From Ignavibacteriales bacterium (GTDB taxonomy: Bacteria; Bacteroidota; Ignavibacteria; Ignavibacteriales; SURF-24), in the NCBI GenBank assembly GCA_026390815.1, contig JAPLFH010000006.1:62001-126000 (forward strand): 64,000 nt of DNA, in the 5' to 3' direction. Every line of letters starts with the position of its first letter. The stretch's first letter is position 1. Positions 15,692-24,448 of the stretch are shown in pieces. The notes below the pieces were generated by a model. The model was not told the origin of the DNA, did not search any database, and saw only the letters and a list, made by a program, of their open reading frames with translations. A program made the translations under genes and the position numbers.

Positions 15692-16486
15692 ATGTCTTTA
15701 GAAATTTTATTCGTTGGAACAGGATCAGGCAAAACCTCACTTGTTAGAAATCATTCTTCCATTTTGATTTCATTCAACAACCACAAATTATTAATTGATG
15801 CCGGTGATGGAATTTCCAAAGCATTGTTAATTAATGGTGTGGATTATTGTGCTATTGATTCAATCCTGTTTTCTCATTTCCACCCAGATCATCTTTCCGG
15901 TATTTCTTCTCTCCTTAACCAGATGAAAATGGAAGGTAGGACAAGTGGCTTAAATATATTTCTTAGCAAAAATTTAGTTGAGCATTTCATAAAATTTTTA
16001 GAAACCAGTTATATATTTCTTTCCCGGCTCGGATTTGAAGTTAACCTGCTTCCGATTATTGAAAATCATTTTGTTGAAGTAATAAAAGATTTTAATTTCA
16101 AACCAAGACTAAATTCGCATTTGGCAAAACTATCCAAGGAATTAGTAATTGATAATTCATTGCTCAGTTCTTTTTCTTTTCTTTTTTCAATTGGAAAAAT
16201 AAACCTTTTTTATTCCGGAGATGTTGGAAGTGTTGATGACTTATTTCTTTTCAACCAGGAACAGGTTGATTTGTTAATTACTGAAGTAACACATATTTCC
16301 GAACAGGGAATTCTGGATGCTTATCAAAAATTTCTTCCACAAAAAATAATTTTAACTCATATTTCTGATGAAGATGAATCCAAACTAATTTGGTGGCATC
16401 AAAATTTGAATGAAATAGAAAAAAATAAAATCGTATTAGCTTATGATGGATTTAAAATGATTGTGAATTCATTTTCTCCCAAATGA
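15692..16486 (+). CDS. MBL-fold metallo-hydrolase (RNase Z-like)
   Basis: This 264-residue protein begins LEILFVGTGSG, the usual first strand of RNase Z-like metallo-beta-lactamases. It has the metal motif SHFHPDH at residues 61-67, a later YSGDVG supplying the bridging aspartate, and a final ILTHIS histidine. The middle-domain histidine is less clear (NSHLAKLS). The family hydrolyses phosphoesters or similar bonds with two Zn ions; the substrate here is unknown. The start is ATG 15692; a longer in-frame opening lacks a ribosome binding site. Its leader and first 17 codons lie within the right copy of the 97-bp duplication (15647-15743). Confidence 0.82.
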   Translation: MSLEILFVGTGSGKTSLVRNHSSILISFNNHKLLIDAGDGISKALLINGVDYCAIDSILFSHFHPDHLSGISSLLNQMKMEGRTSGLNIFLSKNLVEHFIKFLETSYIFLSRLGFEVNLLPIIENHFVEVIKDFNFKPRLNSHLAKLSKELVIDNSLLSSFSFLFSIGKINLFYSGDVGSVDDLFLFNQEQVDLLITEVTHISEQGILDAYQKFLPQKIILTHISDEDESKLIWWHQNLNEIEKNKIVLAYDGFKMIVNSFSPK

Positions 16487-16573
16487 CAAAATCAACAAAC
16501 GGAATATGTGCATTCATTATAAATAAAAAATTGTGTAATTTAGAACAGTAAATTTTTTGTAAACAAAAGAACA

Positions 16574-17671
16574 ATGACCCGCAAAGAGTTTCAAAAAGAA
16601 TTCGGTTTAATCGGCAAGTCTAAAGAAATCCAGGACCTCGTTGATATTTTAATGCAGGTTGCTCCTTCAGAAATTTCAATATTACTTTATGGCGAGAGCG
16701 GAGTTGGCAAAGAGGTTTTTGCACGGGCTATTCATAACTTCAGCAATCGGAAAGATAAACAATTGGTTAGCGTAAATTGTGGTGCAATACCGGAAGGTAT
16801 TCTGGAAAGTGAACTTTTTGGACATAAAAAAGGATCTTTTACAGGCGCCATTGAAGGAAGAAAAGGATACTTTGAAATTGCTGATGACGGAACATTATTT
16901 CTTGACGAAATTGCAGAGATGCCGCTGACAACTCAAGTTAAACTTCTTCGGGCAATTGAGAATAAGGAATTTATGCGGCTTGGTAGTGAGACCGTTACAA
17001 AAGTTGATGTTAGAATTATTGCTGCTACCAATAAAGACCTTCAGAAGGAAGTTGACAGCAGGAGGTTTAGAGAAGACCTTTACTTTAGGCTAAAAGCAGT
17101 TACACTCAATATTCCGCCATTAAGAAAAAGGAAGGAAGACATTCCCGAATTAGTTTTTAATTTTATTGAGAGTTATTCTAAAAATAATAATATTCCTCTT
17201 CCAACTATTACAAATGAAGCTCTTGATTTCTTAACCAGCTATAACTGGCCTGGAAATATTAGGGAATTAAAAAATTCTGTTGAAACTGCAATTGCGTTGA
17301 ACCGAACAAGTACATTAGATGTCGATTCATTTCTACATATCAAGCAGGATATTGCGGATCAGCAAGTGCGGAATTTGCCAATCCCGCTTAACAAATCATC
17401 TGAAGATTTAGATCGAGAGATGATTTACCGTGCATTGTTCGAAATTAAAAAAGATCTGGTTGAATTAAAACAAATATTACATCATAACAAGGAAATCTAT
17501 CAGGATTCAAATTCGGTTAGAATTGATGAAGTTGTTTCTTTGGATGTTTTACAGAAGGAAGCAATCAAAAATACTCTGCTATATACAAAGGGCAATAAAA
17601 GAAAAGCAGCTAATTTGTTAAAAATAAGTGAAAGAACATTATACAGGAAGATCCAGGAGTATGATTTATAA
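16574..17671 (+). CDS. Sigma-54-dependent transcriptional activator without receiver domain
   Basis: The 365-residue protein begins almost directly with the AAA+ domain: Walker A GESGVGKE (40-47), the sigma-54 contact loop GSFTGA (87-92), Walker B GTLFLDE (106-112), and RFREDLYFRL with the arginine fingers. A Fis-type helix-turn-helix ends the protein (KRKAANLLKISERTLYRKI). There is no N-terminal receiver, GAF or PAS domain, so control must come through expression or a partner, as in PspF. GSFTGA replaces the usual GAFTGA, a substitution seen in some functional activators. The lptE gene overlaps its 3' end, linking it to envelope functions. Confidence 0.9.
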   Translation: MTRKEFQKEFGLIGKSKEIQDLVDILMQVAPSEISILLYGESGVGKEVFARAIHNFSNRKDKQLVSVNCGAIPEGILESELFGHKKGSFTGAIEGRKGYFEIADDGTLFLDEIAEMPLTTQVKLLRAIENKEFMRLGSETVTKVDVRIIAATNKDLQKEVDSRRFREDLYFRLKAVTLNIPPLRKRKEDIPELVFNFIESYSKNNNIPLPTITNEALDFLTSYNWPGNIRELKNSVETAIALNRTSTLDVDSFLHIKQDIADQQVRNLPIPLNKSSEDLDREMIYRALFEIKKDLVELKQILHHNKEIYQDSNSVRIDEVVSLDVLQKEAIKNTLLYTKGNKRKAANLLKISERTLYRKIQEYDL

Positions 17672-18188
17672 ACTTAAGAACCTAACATATAGCTTGTTTG
17701 TTATACTGCTGGTAGTTAATTTTACCGGGTGCTTTTATTCCTTTACCGGAGCTTCAGTTGCACCGCATTTAAAATCTGTTGCTATTCCGGTATTTGAAGA
17801 TAAGAGTGGCTCAGGTGAACCGAATTTAAGAGAAACTTTTACTCAGAAACAGATTCAAAAGTTTATTGATGATAATACTCTTCAAGTAGCAGAAAAAGTT
17901 AATGCCGATGCAGTACTTGAATGCGCAATAATTTCAATGAATGATGCTCCAAACGTTGTAACTTCGGTAGAAAGAAATGAAACTGTATCTTCGCGAAGGA
18001 TAAATATTACGGTTAAGGTTGTGTTTAAAGATTTAGTTCAGAAGAAAATTATTTCCGATAAAAAATATACTAACTATGGCGATTACGATACTAAAGATAA
18101 TGTGGTTGAAGCAAGGCGGCAGGCAATAGAATCTGCTATTAATAAATTAACCGACGATATTTTGTTGGGGACTGTTTCTAATTGGTAA
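17661..18188 (+). CDS. lptE: LPS-assembly lipoprotein LptE
   Basis: The 175-residue product starts MIYKLKNLTYSLFVILLVVNFTGC, a lipoprotein signal with the lipobox ending at cysteine 24. The body has GASVAPHLKSVAIPVFEDKSG, then LRETFTQKQIQKFIDDNTLQV and ADAVLECAIISMNDAP, the arrangement of the LptE family in Bacteroidota relatives. LptE plugs the LptD barrel and guides LPS to the cell surface. The start is ATG 17661, overlapping the activator stop by 11 bases; AGGAAG and AGGAG lie just upstream. No LptD gene is in the window. Confidence 0.78.
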   Translation: MIYKLKNLTYSLFVILLVVNFTGCFYSFTGASVAPHLKSVAIPVFEDKSGSGEPNLRETFTQKQIQKFIDDNTLQVAEKVNADAVLECAIISMNDAPNVVTSVERNETVSSRRINITVKVVFKDLVQKKIISDKKYTNYGDYDTKDNVVEARRQAIESAINKLTDDILLGTVSNW

Positions 18189-18211
18189 GTTAAATAATAA
18201 AAGGATCCTTT

Positions 18212-19663
18212 ATGGATGACATAGTACTGATATCATACTTCATTTCACTTTCTATACTTCTTGTTTTTGGCAGCCACGGATTTATTATGATCTACTATCA
18301 TAACAAATACAAAAAAAATAATCCCATTGCAAATAAAGATTTTCTGCCTGATAAAAAAGTTACTATTCAGCTTCCACTTTATAATGAATTGTTTGTTGTA
18401 GATCGACTCATTGCTTCAGTTTGTGAGATGGAATATCCAAAAGAATTGTTGGAAATACAGGTGCTTGATGATTCTACTGACGAAACGACTGAATTAGTAG
18501 CCAAACTTGTTAAAGCAAAACAGGATGAAGGATTCGATATTCAGCATATTAGAAGAGGATCGCGGGAAGGATTTAAAGCAGGTGCCTTAAAAGAAGGGTT
18601 GAAAATTGCTAAGGGAGATTTTGTTGCAATTTTTGATGCTGACTTTGTTCCTAAAAAAGATTTTCTTCCAAGAACCCTAAAATATTTTAATAAGCCAAAT
18701 GTTGGAATGGTTCAATCCCGCTGGGAACATATGAATGGTGATTATTCCATTCTTACAAAAGTTCAAGCATTGGCTCTCGATGGTCATTTTGTAATTGAAC
18801 AATCTGTTCGTAACAAAGCCGGTTTCTTTATTAACTTTAACGGCACTGGTGGTATCTGGAAAAAAGAATGTATTATGGATGCAGGCAATTGGCAAGCTGA
18901 TACTCTTACTGAAGATTTAGACTTAAGCTACCGTGCTCAATTAAGAGGATGGAAATTTGTTTTTCTTAAGGACTTTACAACGCCGGCAGAATTACCATTT
19001 GAAATTAATGCTCTTAAAGCACAACAATTCAGATGGACAAAAGGTGCAATAGAAACAGCTAAGAAAATTCTTCCTTTAGTCTGGAAATCTGATATCCCAT
19101 TGCGGGTTAAATTACAATCAACTTTCCATCTTACAAATAATTTTGTCTTTCCATTCATTCTGCTTGCAGGAATTTTGAATGTACCACTAATTTTTATTAA
19201 GAATAGCGGACCGCACGATACATTCTTTAATTTTATGGCAATATTTGTTTTAGCTTTCTTCAGTTCATTTCTATTTTATCTTTATTCACAAAAAGATATT
19301 CACGCTGATTGGAGAAAGAAGATAGCATTGTTCCCATTGTTTATGGCTGGAAGTATGGGTTTTGCATTAAACAACTCCCGCGCTGTAATGGAAGGACTTA
19401 TGAATCGTAAAAGTGAATTTGTTAGAACGCCAAAGTATAAAGCCGGAAGTAAAACTGATGTTTTAAATTCCTTAAAATATGTTAATAAAAAAATACAGCT
19501 TTCTGTTTACGTGGAATTAATTTTAGCAGTTTACTGCTTTATTGGTGTGGCAGCTTCCATTTATTTTATGGAACTCGCTTCACTTCCGTTTCAATTAATG
19601 TTTTTTATTGGATTTGCATTTGTTTCATATACATCATTAAAAAGTGCTCATGCAAAAAGATAA
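18212..19663 (+). CDS. Membrane family 2 glycosyltransferase (CslA/processive type)
   Basis: The 483-residue protein has an N-terminal membrane helix, then a GT2 domain: TIQLPLYNE, LDDSTDET, the DxD motif AIFDADFVP, TEDLDLSYR, and QQFRW (the Q-x-x-R-W of processive enzymes). It ends with four or so membrane helices. This domain order is that of cellulose/mannan-synthase-like transferases, which elongate and export a beta-glycan at the inner membrane. The sugar is not predictable. It follows lptE by 23 bases, with AAGGATCC before the ATG, and a strong terminator follows. Confidence 0.85.
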   Translation: MDDIVLISYFISLSILLVFGSHGFIMIYYHNKYKKNNPIANKDFLPDKKVTIQLPLYNELFVVDRLIASVCEMEYPKELLEIQVLDDSTDETTELVAKLVKAKQDEGFDIQHIRRGSREGFKAGALKEGLKIAKGDFVAIFDADFVPKKDFLPRTLKYFNKPNVGMVQSRWEHMNGDYSILTKVQALALDGHFVIEQSVRNKAGFFINFNGTGGIWKKECIMDAGNWQADTLTEDLDLSYRAQLRGWKFVFLKDFTTPAELPFEINALKAQQFRWTKGAIETAKKILPLVWKSDIPLRVKLQSTFHLTNNFVFPFILLAGILNVPLIFIKNSGPHDTFFNFMAIFVLAFFSSFLFYLYSQKDIHADWRKKIALFPLFMAGSMGFALNNSRAVMEGLMNRKSEFVRTPKYKAGSKTDVLNSLKYVNKKIQLSVYVELILAVYCFIGVAASIYFMELASLPFQLMFFIGFAFVSYTSLKSAHAKR

Positions 19664-19692
19664 CGGAAACCTAAAATAGATTTTTTACATAA

Positions 19693-19724
19693 AGGACGAC
19701 CTGAATGGTCGTCCTACGTTTTTT
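19693..19724 (+). terminator. Rho-independent terminator after the glycosyltransferase gene
   Basis: AGGACGACC (19693-19701), loop TGAAT, GGTCGTCCT (19707-19715) form a perfect 9-bp GC-rich stem. ACG and six Ts follow. It lies 30 bases after the stop codon and separates this operon from the TPR gene. Confidence 0.88.
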
Positions 19725-19762
19725 AAACTAAATTCATATTCAAATTAAACAGTGGAATAAAT

Positions 19763-20488
19763 GTGTTGGACGAAAAAGTTGCATTGATTTACGAATACAA
19801 TAAAAACTCAGCACTATTTACAAGAGCGGCAGATTTAGAAATTAAAAAAAATAATTTGGAAACCGCTTTGGAAATTCTGATTGATGGAATTAAAAAATTT
19901 CCTGCTTATCCAACTGCATACTTGCTCCTTGGTAAAGTGTTAGAGTTGCAAGGTGAATATGAACAGGCTGAAAAAGCTTTTGTAAAAGGTGCCGATTTAT
20001 TAAAATGCAAATCCACATTAAACTTTTATATAAATGAAATGGAAAACCAGCGTTCTGTAGATTCCCACTTTTCGGTTAGCAGGCGAGTTTCATTTTTAAA
20101 TGATGATATAAAAAATTTGTTTACCGAAAAAGAAATTGCATCTTCTGTAATCACCCCGGTAAACAAATCCCTGAATGATTTTGAGGAATTGGAAAAGGAT
20201 ATTGAAAACATAAGGTTAGACGACAGGCTTGATGACCTTGCCAGGAAAATCAATTCGGCTAAGATAATTATTGATGATAAGCATCCGTTCCCAGAGCGAA
20301 ATGATGAAAAAAAATCTGGTGGACAGGAAATTATATCAGAAACAATTGCTAAAATTTATTCTTCTCAGGGAAAATTTAAAGAAGCAATAAACGTCTTTGA
20401 AAAGTTAAAACTAAAATTCCCTTATCGTAAACAAGAGTTTCAAATACAAATAGATGAAATAAAAAATCAAGTTCCCGATATCAATTGA
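19763..20488 (+). CDS. Tetratricopeptide-repeat protein
   Basis: This 241-residue soluble protein has two TPR units near the N-terminus (EIKKNNLETALEILIDGIKKFPAYPTAYLLLG and LELQGEYEQAEKAFVKGADLL) and another near the C-terminus (AKIYSSQGKFKEAINVFEKLKLKFPYRKQEFQ). The middle is low in hydrophobics and probably a flexible linker. No signal peptide is seen, so it is probably a cytoplasmic adaptor. The start is GTG 19763 (or TTG 19766). An ATG at 19761 is out of frame. Partner unknown. Confidence 0.7.
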   Translation: MLDEKVALIYEYNKNSALFTRAADLEIKKNNLETALEILIDGIKKFPAYPTAYLLLGKVLELQGEYEQAEKAFVKGADLLKCKSTLNFYINEMENQRSVDSHFSVSRRVSFLNDDIKNLFTEKEIASSVITPVNKSLNDFEELEKDIENIRLDDRLDDLARKINSAKIIIDDKHPFPERNDEKKSGGQEIISETIAKIYSSQGKFKEAINVFEKLKLKFPYRKQEFQIQIDEIKNQVPDIN

Positions 20489-20520
20489 TGAAATGAATTG
20501 TTAATTCTCTTTCTAAAAAA

Positions 20521-21135
20521 ATGTCTTCTTTAAATCCAGTGCAAAAACTCACCAAAAAATTTTATGACCAAGATGTTTTAACCGTTGCCAGGAATTTGTT
20601 AGGCAAAATCCTGATAAGGAAAGATAAAGTATATAATTATTCTGGTAAAATTGTGGAAGTGGAAGCCTATGATGGTTTTATAGACGAAGCTTCGCATTCA
20701 TTTAAAGGTAAAACAAAAAGAAATGAAATTATGTTTGGCAATGGCGGCTATTTATATGTTTATTTTACATACGGAATGTATTTTTGTTGTAATGTTGTTT
20801 CTGGAAAGCAAGGGGAAGGTAAGGCAGTTCTCATCAGGGCAGTGGAACCACTTGAAGGAATTGAAAAAATGGCAATCAATCGCTTTGGGAAAAATTTTTT
20901 AAATGAAAAGGAATTTCTTAATTTAACAAGTGGTCCTGGTAAAATTTGTAAAGCTTTTAACATTTCAAATAAAGATAATGGCATTGATTTACTTGGTGAT
21001 GAAATTTACATTCAAAACGCTAAAAAGATCCGGGAAGAAAAAATTGTTGTTACCAAAAGAATTGGAATAACAAAATCTACTGAGTTGTTATGGAGGTTTT
21101 ATATTAAAGATAATCCATTTGTATCTAAGAAATGA
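20521..21135 (+). CDS. mpg: 3-methyladenine DNA glycosylase (AAG/MPG family)
   Basis: The 204-residue protein matches the MPG fold: VARNLLGKIL, GKIVEVEAYDGFIDEASHSF, RNEIMFGNGGYLYVYFTYGMYFCCNVV, AVLIRAVEPLEGIE, LTSGPGKICKAFNI. The Glu of VEVEAY is the catalytic base, and the tyrosine of YFTYGM intercalates to flip the damaged base. It excises alkylated purines to start base-excision repair. ATG start. Its stop overlaps the next start by four bases (ATGA), so it is co-translated with the glycosyltransferase gene. Confidence 0.9.
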   Translation: MSSLNPVQKLTKKFYDQDVLTVARNLLGKILIRKDKVYNYSGKIVEVEAYDGFIDEASHSFKGKTKRNEIMFGNGGYLYVYFTYGMYFCCNVVSGKQGEGKAVLIRAVEPLEGIEKMAINRFGKNFLNEKEFLNLTSGPGKICKAFNISNKDNGIDLLGDEIYIQNAKKIREEKIVVTKRIGITKSTELLWRFYIKDNPFVSKK

Positions 21136-22160
21136 TTGAACCAAAGAATCTTTTAATTGTAAGGACTGATAGAATTGGCGATGTTGTTTTGTCTTTGCCA
21201 ATGGCTGGAATTGTAAAAAAGCATTTCCCAAAATGTAAAATTACTTTCCTTACACGTGAGTACACAAAAAGCCTTGTTATTAATCATCCTCAAATAGATA
21301 ATTCTTTCCAGCTGATTGAAAACAAAAACAAAATATTATTGTGGACTAATGTTAAGGTAATTAGAAAGTTTAAATTTGATTCATGCATCATTGTTTATCC
21401 ATCTTTCACAATTGCGTTAATAATTTTTCTTTCTGGAATAAGGAATCGTATTGGAACTGGGTTTAGATGGTACTCCTTTCTTTTTAATATTCGTTCATTT
21501 GAACATCGAAAATATGCCGAACGGCATGAACTTGAATACAACCTAAATCTTCTTCGATTTTTTAATATTGTTGAAACTCCGGACAAGAAAAATATAAATT
21601 TTAATCTTCCAGTTAGCAAAAAAAGTGAACTAAAAGTTGAACAGTTGTTGTTGCAAAACGAAGTGAAGTTAAACCTATCAATTATTATTTTTCATCCAGG
21701 TAGTGGCGGTAGCGCCGTTGATTTGCCTTTTTCTAAAATGAAAAACCTTATAACACGGGCGGCACAGGAATTGGGTGTAAATATTATCTTAACAGGTAAT
21801 GAGGCAGAAAAAAAATTGTGCGAAGATTTATCTGTTAATAGCAAAATAAAAAATCTGGCTGGAATATTTAATCTGGAAGAACTGATAGCGTTGATAAATA
21901 AATCAGAAATGCTGATTGCAAATTCAACTGGTCCAATTCATATAGCGGCAGCTTTGGGAAAACATGTTGTAGGTTTTTATCCAAAGATTAAAGCTTGTTC
22001 GCCGGAAAGATGGGGACCATATTCAGAAAAAAGTTTTATATTTCAACCAACGATTGATTGTAAGAATTGTAATCGAGAACAATGTGAGCGCCTGAACTGT
22101 ATGGATTCAATTGACATTGATAAGGTTTTTGGAAAAATTAAATCTATGCTGCATATTTAA
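21132..22160 (+). CDS. Glycosyltransferase family 9 (ADP-heptose:LPS heptosyltransferase-like)
   Basis: The 342-residue protein begins NLLIVRTDRIGDVVLSLPMAGIVKKHFP, the GT9 signature N-terminus. Later motifs are FHPGSGGSAVDLPFSKM (donor site), NIILTGNEAEK and IANSTGPIHIAAALGKHVVGFYP (the conserved STGPxH segment). A C-terminal cysteine cluster (CKNCNREQCERLNC) is also common in this family. It probably adds a heptose or similar sugar to the LPS core. The rfaE1/rfaE2 genes at 56-57 kb would supply ADP-heptose. It overlaps the glycosylase gene by four bases. Confidence 0.85.
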   Translation: MIEPKNLLIVRTDRIGDVVLSLPMAGIVKKHFPKCKITFLTREYTKSLVINHPQIDNSFQLIENKNKILLWTNVKVIRKFKFDSCIIVYPSFTIALIIFLSGIRNRIGTGFRWYSFLFNIRSFEHRKYAERHELEYNLNLLRFFNIVETPDKKNINFNLPVSKKSELKVEQLLLQNEVKLNLSIIIFHPGSGGSAVDLPFSKMKNLITRAAQELGVNIILTGNEAEKKLCEDLSVNSKIKNLAGIFNLEELIALINKSEMLIANSTGPIHIAAALGKHVVGFYPKIKACSPERWGPYSEKSFIFQPTIDCKNCNREQCERLNCMDSIDIDKVFGKIKSMLHI

Positions 22161-22176
22161 TGAAACGGAGATTTTC

Positions 22177-22986
22177 ATGTTCAAATTTAGAATAATGATT
22201 TTTTTAATAACAGGAATTTTATTTTTAACAATTCCAACAACTTCTAAAGTTTTTGGAGAAAACCCTGAATCAGAATTCCGGAAGGTAACAAACAACGCAT
22301 TTAGAGCTGGCGAGAAGTTTACATTTGATGTTAAATATGGTTTTGTTACCGCGGGTATTGCAACCTGGGAAATTCCAAAAATTAAAAAAATTTCTGGACG
22401 CGATGCTTATCATATTGTTTTCCTGGTTAATTCCTTACCGAGTTTTGATTGGTTCTTTAAAGTCCGTGATCGATACGAAACTTACCTGGATGTAGAAGGG
22501 CTTTTTCCCTGGCGATTTGAACAGCATATTCGCGAAGGAAAATACTCCAGGGATTTTTCCGCTTTTTTTGATCAACGCAAGAGTAAAGCTAAAACAACGG
22601 AAGGCGAATACAACATTTCTAAATATGCAAACGATATTGTCTCGGCACTTTACTATGTAAGAACTTATGATTTTTCCAATTTCAAAAAAGGTCAAAAGAT
22701 TCACTTAGAAAATTTCTATAAAGATAAAATTTATCCACTTGATGTAGTTTACCATGGCAAAGAAAGAATTAGTGTTGGCGCCGGTACTTTTAATTGTTTT
22801 TTGGTAGAACCATTAGTAATGGAAGGTGGATTATTTAAAAGTGAAGGAAGTATTTTAGTATGGTTGACTGATGATCAATTGAAAATCCCAATCAAAGTAA
22901 AAACCAAAATAATCATTGGCTCTATTGATGCTGAATTAACTTCCTACCAGGGTTTAGCTGGTAAGCTTGAATCAAAAGTAAAATGA
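22177..22986 (+). CDS. DUF3108 domain protein, secreted
   Basis: This 269-residue protein has a signal peptide (MFKFRIMIFLITGILFLTIPTTSKVFG) and then the DUF3108 pattern: FRAGEKFTFDVKYGFVTAGIATWEI, DRYETYLDVEGLFPWRFEQHIREG, and VGAGTFNCFLVEPLVMEGGLF, with KVKTKIIIGSIDAELT at the end. DUF3108 proteins are predicted outer-membrane or periplasmic beta-rich proteins of unknown function. The start is ATG 22177 with ACGGAG upstream; a longer frame reaching into the preceding gene is unlikely. It follows the LPS glycosyltransferase gene by 16 bases, which fits an envelope role. Confidence 0.82.
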   Translation: MFKFRIMIFLITGILFLTIPTTSKVFGENPESEFRKVTNNAFRAGEKFTFDVKYGFVTAGIATWEIPKIKKISGRDAYHIVFLVNSLPSFDWFFKVRDRYETYLDVEGLFPWRFEQHIREGKYSRDFSAFFDQRKSKAKTTEGEYNISKYANDIVSALYYVRTYDFSNFKKGQKIHLENFYKDKIYPLDVVYHGKERISVGAGTFNCFLVEPLVMEGGLFKSEGSILVWLTDDQLKIPIKVKTKIIIGSIDAELTSYQGLAGKLESKVK

Positions 22987-23081
22987 TTTAAGCTCATTTT
23001 ATTTATGAACTTTGAATTTGATTACAATAGAATTAAATTAGAGGAGAATGTAATTAACCATTTTCCACCTAATTTAAGTTT

Positions 23082-24056
23082 ATGACTGATAATCAATTAA
23101 ATAATCAGGTGAGTCTTCCAAATGCTAATGATGGGGATGAAGAAAAGCGAGGGAATAAACCGAAGATAACTCCCGTAGCTGCTGCTTATTTTGGATTGAT
23201 TTTAGTCTTCATTTTGTATCAGTTTGGTGGAAGTCTTTTAACAATAACAATTTTTGGACTTAATTTAAAAGATGTTGATGTTACTTCGTTAAGATTGTTA
23301 ACTACTGCCGGTCAAATTCTTTTTATATTACTTCCCGCATTGGTTTTTTCTAAATATGTTTATGAAAATGTATCAACAATTATTAGATTCAAAGCACCGA
23401 AAGCAGCCGAAATTCTCCTTTTCTCTTTAGGATTAATTCTTTTAGCCGGGTTACTTCAAAATTATCTTTACATACAAAATTATTTCATTATCAAAATAGC
23501 AGATGCATTTCCTGTTGTTAACAAAGCAAAATTGTTTTTAGATCAAATTGATAAAATAGTTGAAGAATCGTACGCAGGCTTACTTCGGTTTCATTCCATT
23601 TCTGAAGCATCCTTTATTGTTTTTGTAGTAGCGGTAGTGCCGGCTGTTTGTGAAGAAACTTTTTTCCGAGGATTTATTCAGAAAAGTTTTGAACATAAAT
23701 ATAAACCGTTTATCAGTGCATTAATTACAGCTATATTTTTTGGAATTTATCATTTTCATCCATACCAGGTTCTGCCGCTAATTTTATTGGGACTTTACTT
23801 TGGTTATGCGGCTTACAAAAGTGAATCGATCTTTTTACCAATTTCACTTCATTTCTTAAATAACTTCATTGCTGTGATATTGTATTTTGTTTTTGGAATG
23901 AACCAAATATCCACACCAATGAGTGTTTCTTTTCCTGAAGTTAAAATTTCAGTATTTTCATTTTTAGGTTTATCTATTTTATTTTTGTTAGTGATTTATT
24001 ATATCAATCGTACTTATTATAAACCTAAACTTTCAGAGGATTCCAGGTTATATTAG
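23082..24056 (+). CDS. CPBP family intramembrane metalloprotease
   Basis: The 324-residue, multi-helix membrane protein has the CPBP (CAAX protease/bacteriocin processing) motifs: VCEETFFRGF (EExxxR), FFGIYHFHP (FxxxH) and LPISLHFLNN (HxxxN). These residues form the metal site inside the membrane. The family includes Rce1-like proteases and many bacterial members of unknown substrate. A charged N-terminal tail precedes the first helix. ATG start; the upstream AGGAGAATG lies too far away to be the ribosome binding site, and none is obvious. Followed by a small zinc-ribbon gene. Confidence 0.85.
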   Translation: MTDNQLNNQVSLPNANDGDEEKRGNKPKITPVAAAYFGLILVFILYQFGGSLLTITIFGLNLKDVDVTSLRLLTTAGQILFILLPALVFSKYVYENVSTIIRFKAPKAAEILLFSLGLILLAGLLQNYLYIQNYFIIKIADAFPVVNKAKLFLDQIDKIVEESYAGLLRFHSISEASFIVFVVAVVPAVCEETFFRGFIQKSFEHKYKPFISALITAIFFGIYHFHPYQVLPLILLGLYFGYAAYKSESIFLPISLHFLNNFIAVILYFVFGMNQISTPMSVSFPEVKISVFSFLGLSILFLLVIYYINRTYYKPKLSEDSRLY

Positions 24057-24093
24057 TTAATGAGCGTTAACGAAATAATTTTAAGGAGGATTT

Positions 24094-24444
24094 ATGCCAA
24101 TATGTCCCAAATGTGAATATGAATATATCGAGGGAGTTTCAGTTTGTCCTGATTGTGGATATGAACTTGTTAATGAGAAGGAATTTAAAGAACATCTGAT
24201 AAATCCAGAAGATTGGGAAATCATTTATACTTGCAGCGAAGAGTATAAAGCTGAAATGATCAAAGCAAATCTTGAAGGTGCGGGAATTCAATCTCAAATC
24301 GTTTCTCAAAACGACAGAAATTTTCCGGCAATTGGAGATTTTTCCATTGTTAAGCTGCTGGTAAAGAAAGATGATATTGAATCCGCAAAAATGATTATTC
24401 AGGACATAGATTCATCAAAATCAAACGAGGAAACTGAAGAATAA
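24094..24444 (+). CDS. Zinc-ribbon plus DUF2007 protein
   Basis: The 116-residue protein opens with a zinc ribbon, CPKCEYEYIEGVSVCPDCGYEL (two CxxC pairs). It continues with a DUF2007 fold: WEIIYTCSEEYKAEMIKANLEGAGIQSQIV and FSIVKLLVKKDDIESAKMII. DUF2007 is a small ferredoxin-like domain proposed to be a signal-transducing or binding module; its function is not established. The ribosome binding site TTAAGGAGGATTT is among the strongest in the window. It lies four bases before cdsA, so the two are co-transcribed. Confidence 0.82.
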   Translation: MPICPKCEYEYIEGVSVCPDCGYELVNEKEFKEHLINPEDWEIIYTCSEEYKAEMIKANLEGAGIQSQIVSQNDRNFPAIGDFSIVKLLVKKDDIESAKMIIQDIDSSKSNEETEE

Positions 24445-24448
24445 ATTT

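Noticed and set aside
22979-23001. Hairpin TAAAATGA/TCATTTTA after the DUF3108 gene
   Set aside because: The stem is 8 bp and AT-rich, overlaps the stop codon and lacks a clear U tract; too weak to call a terminator.
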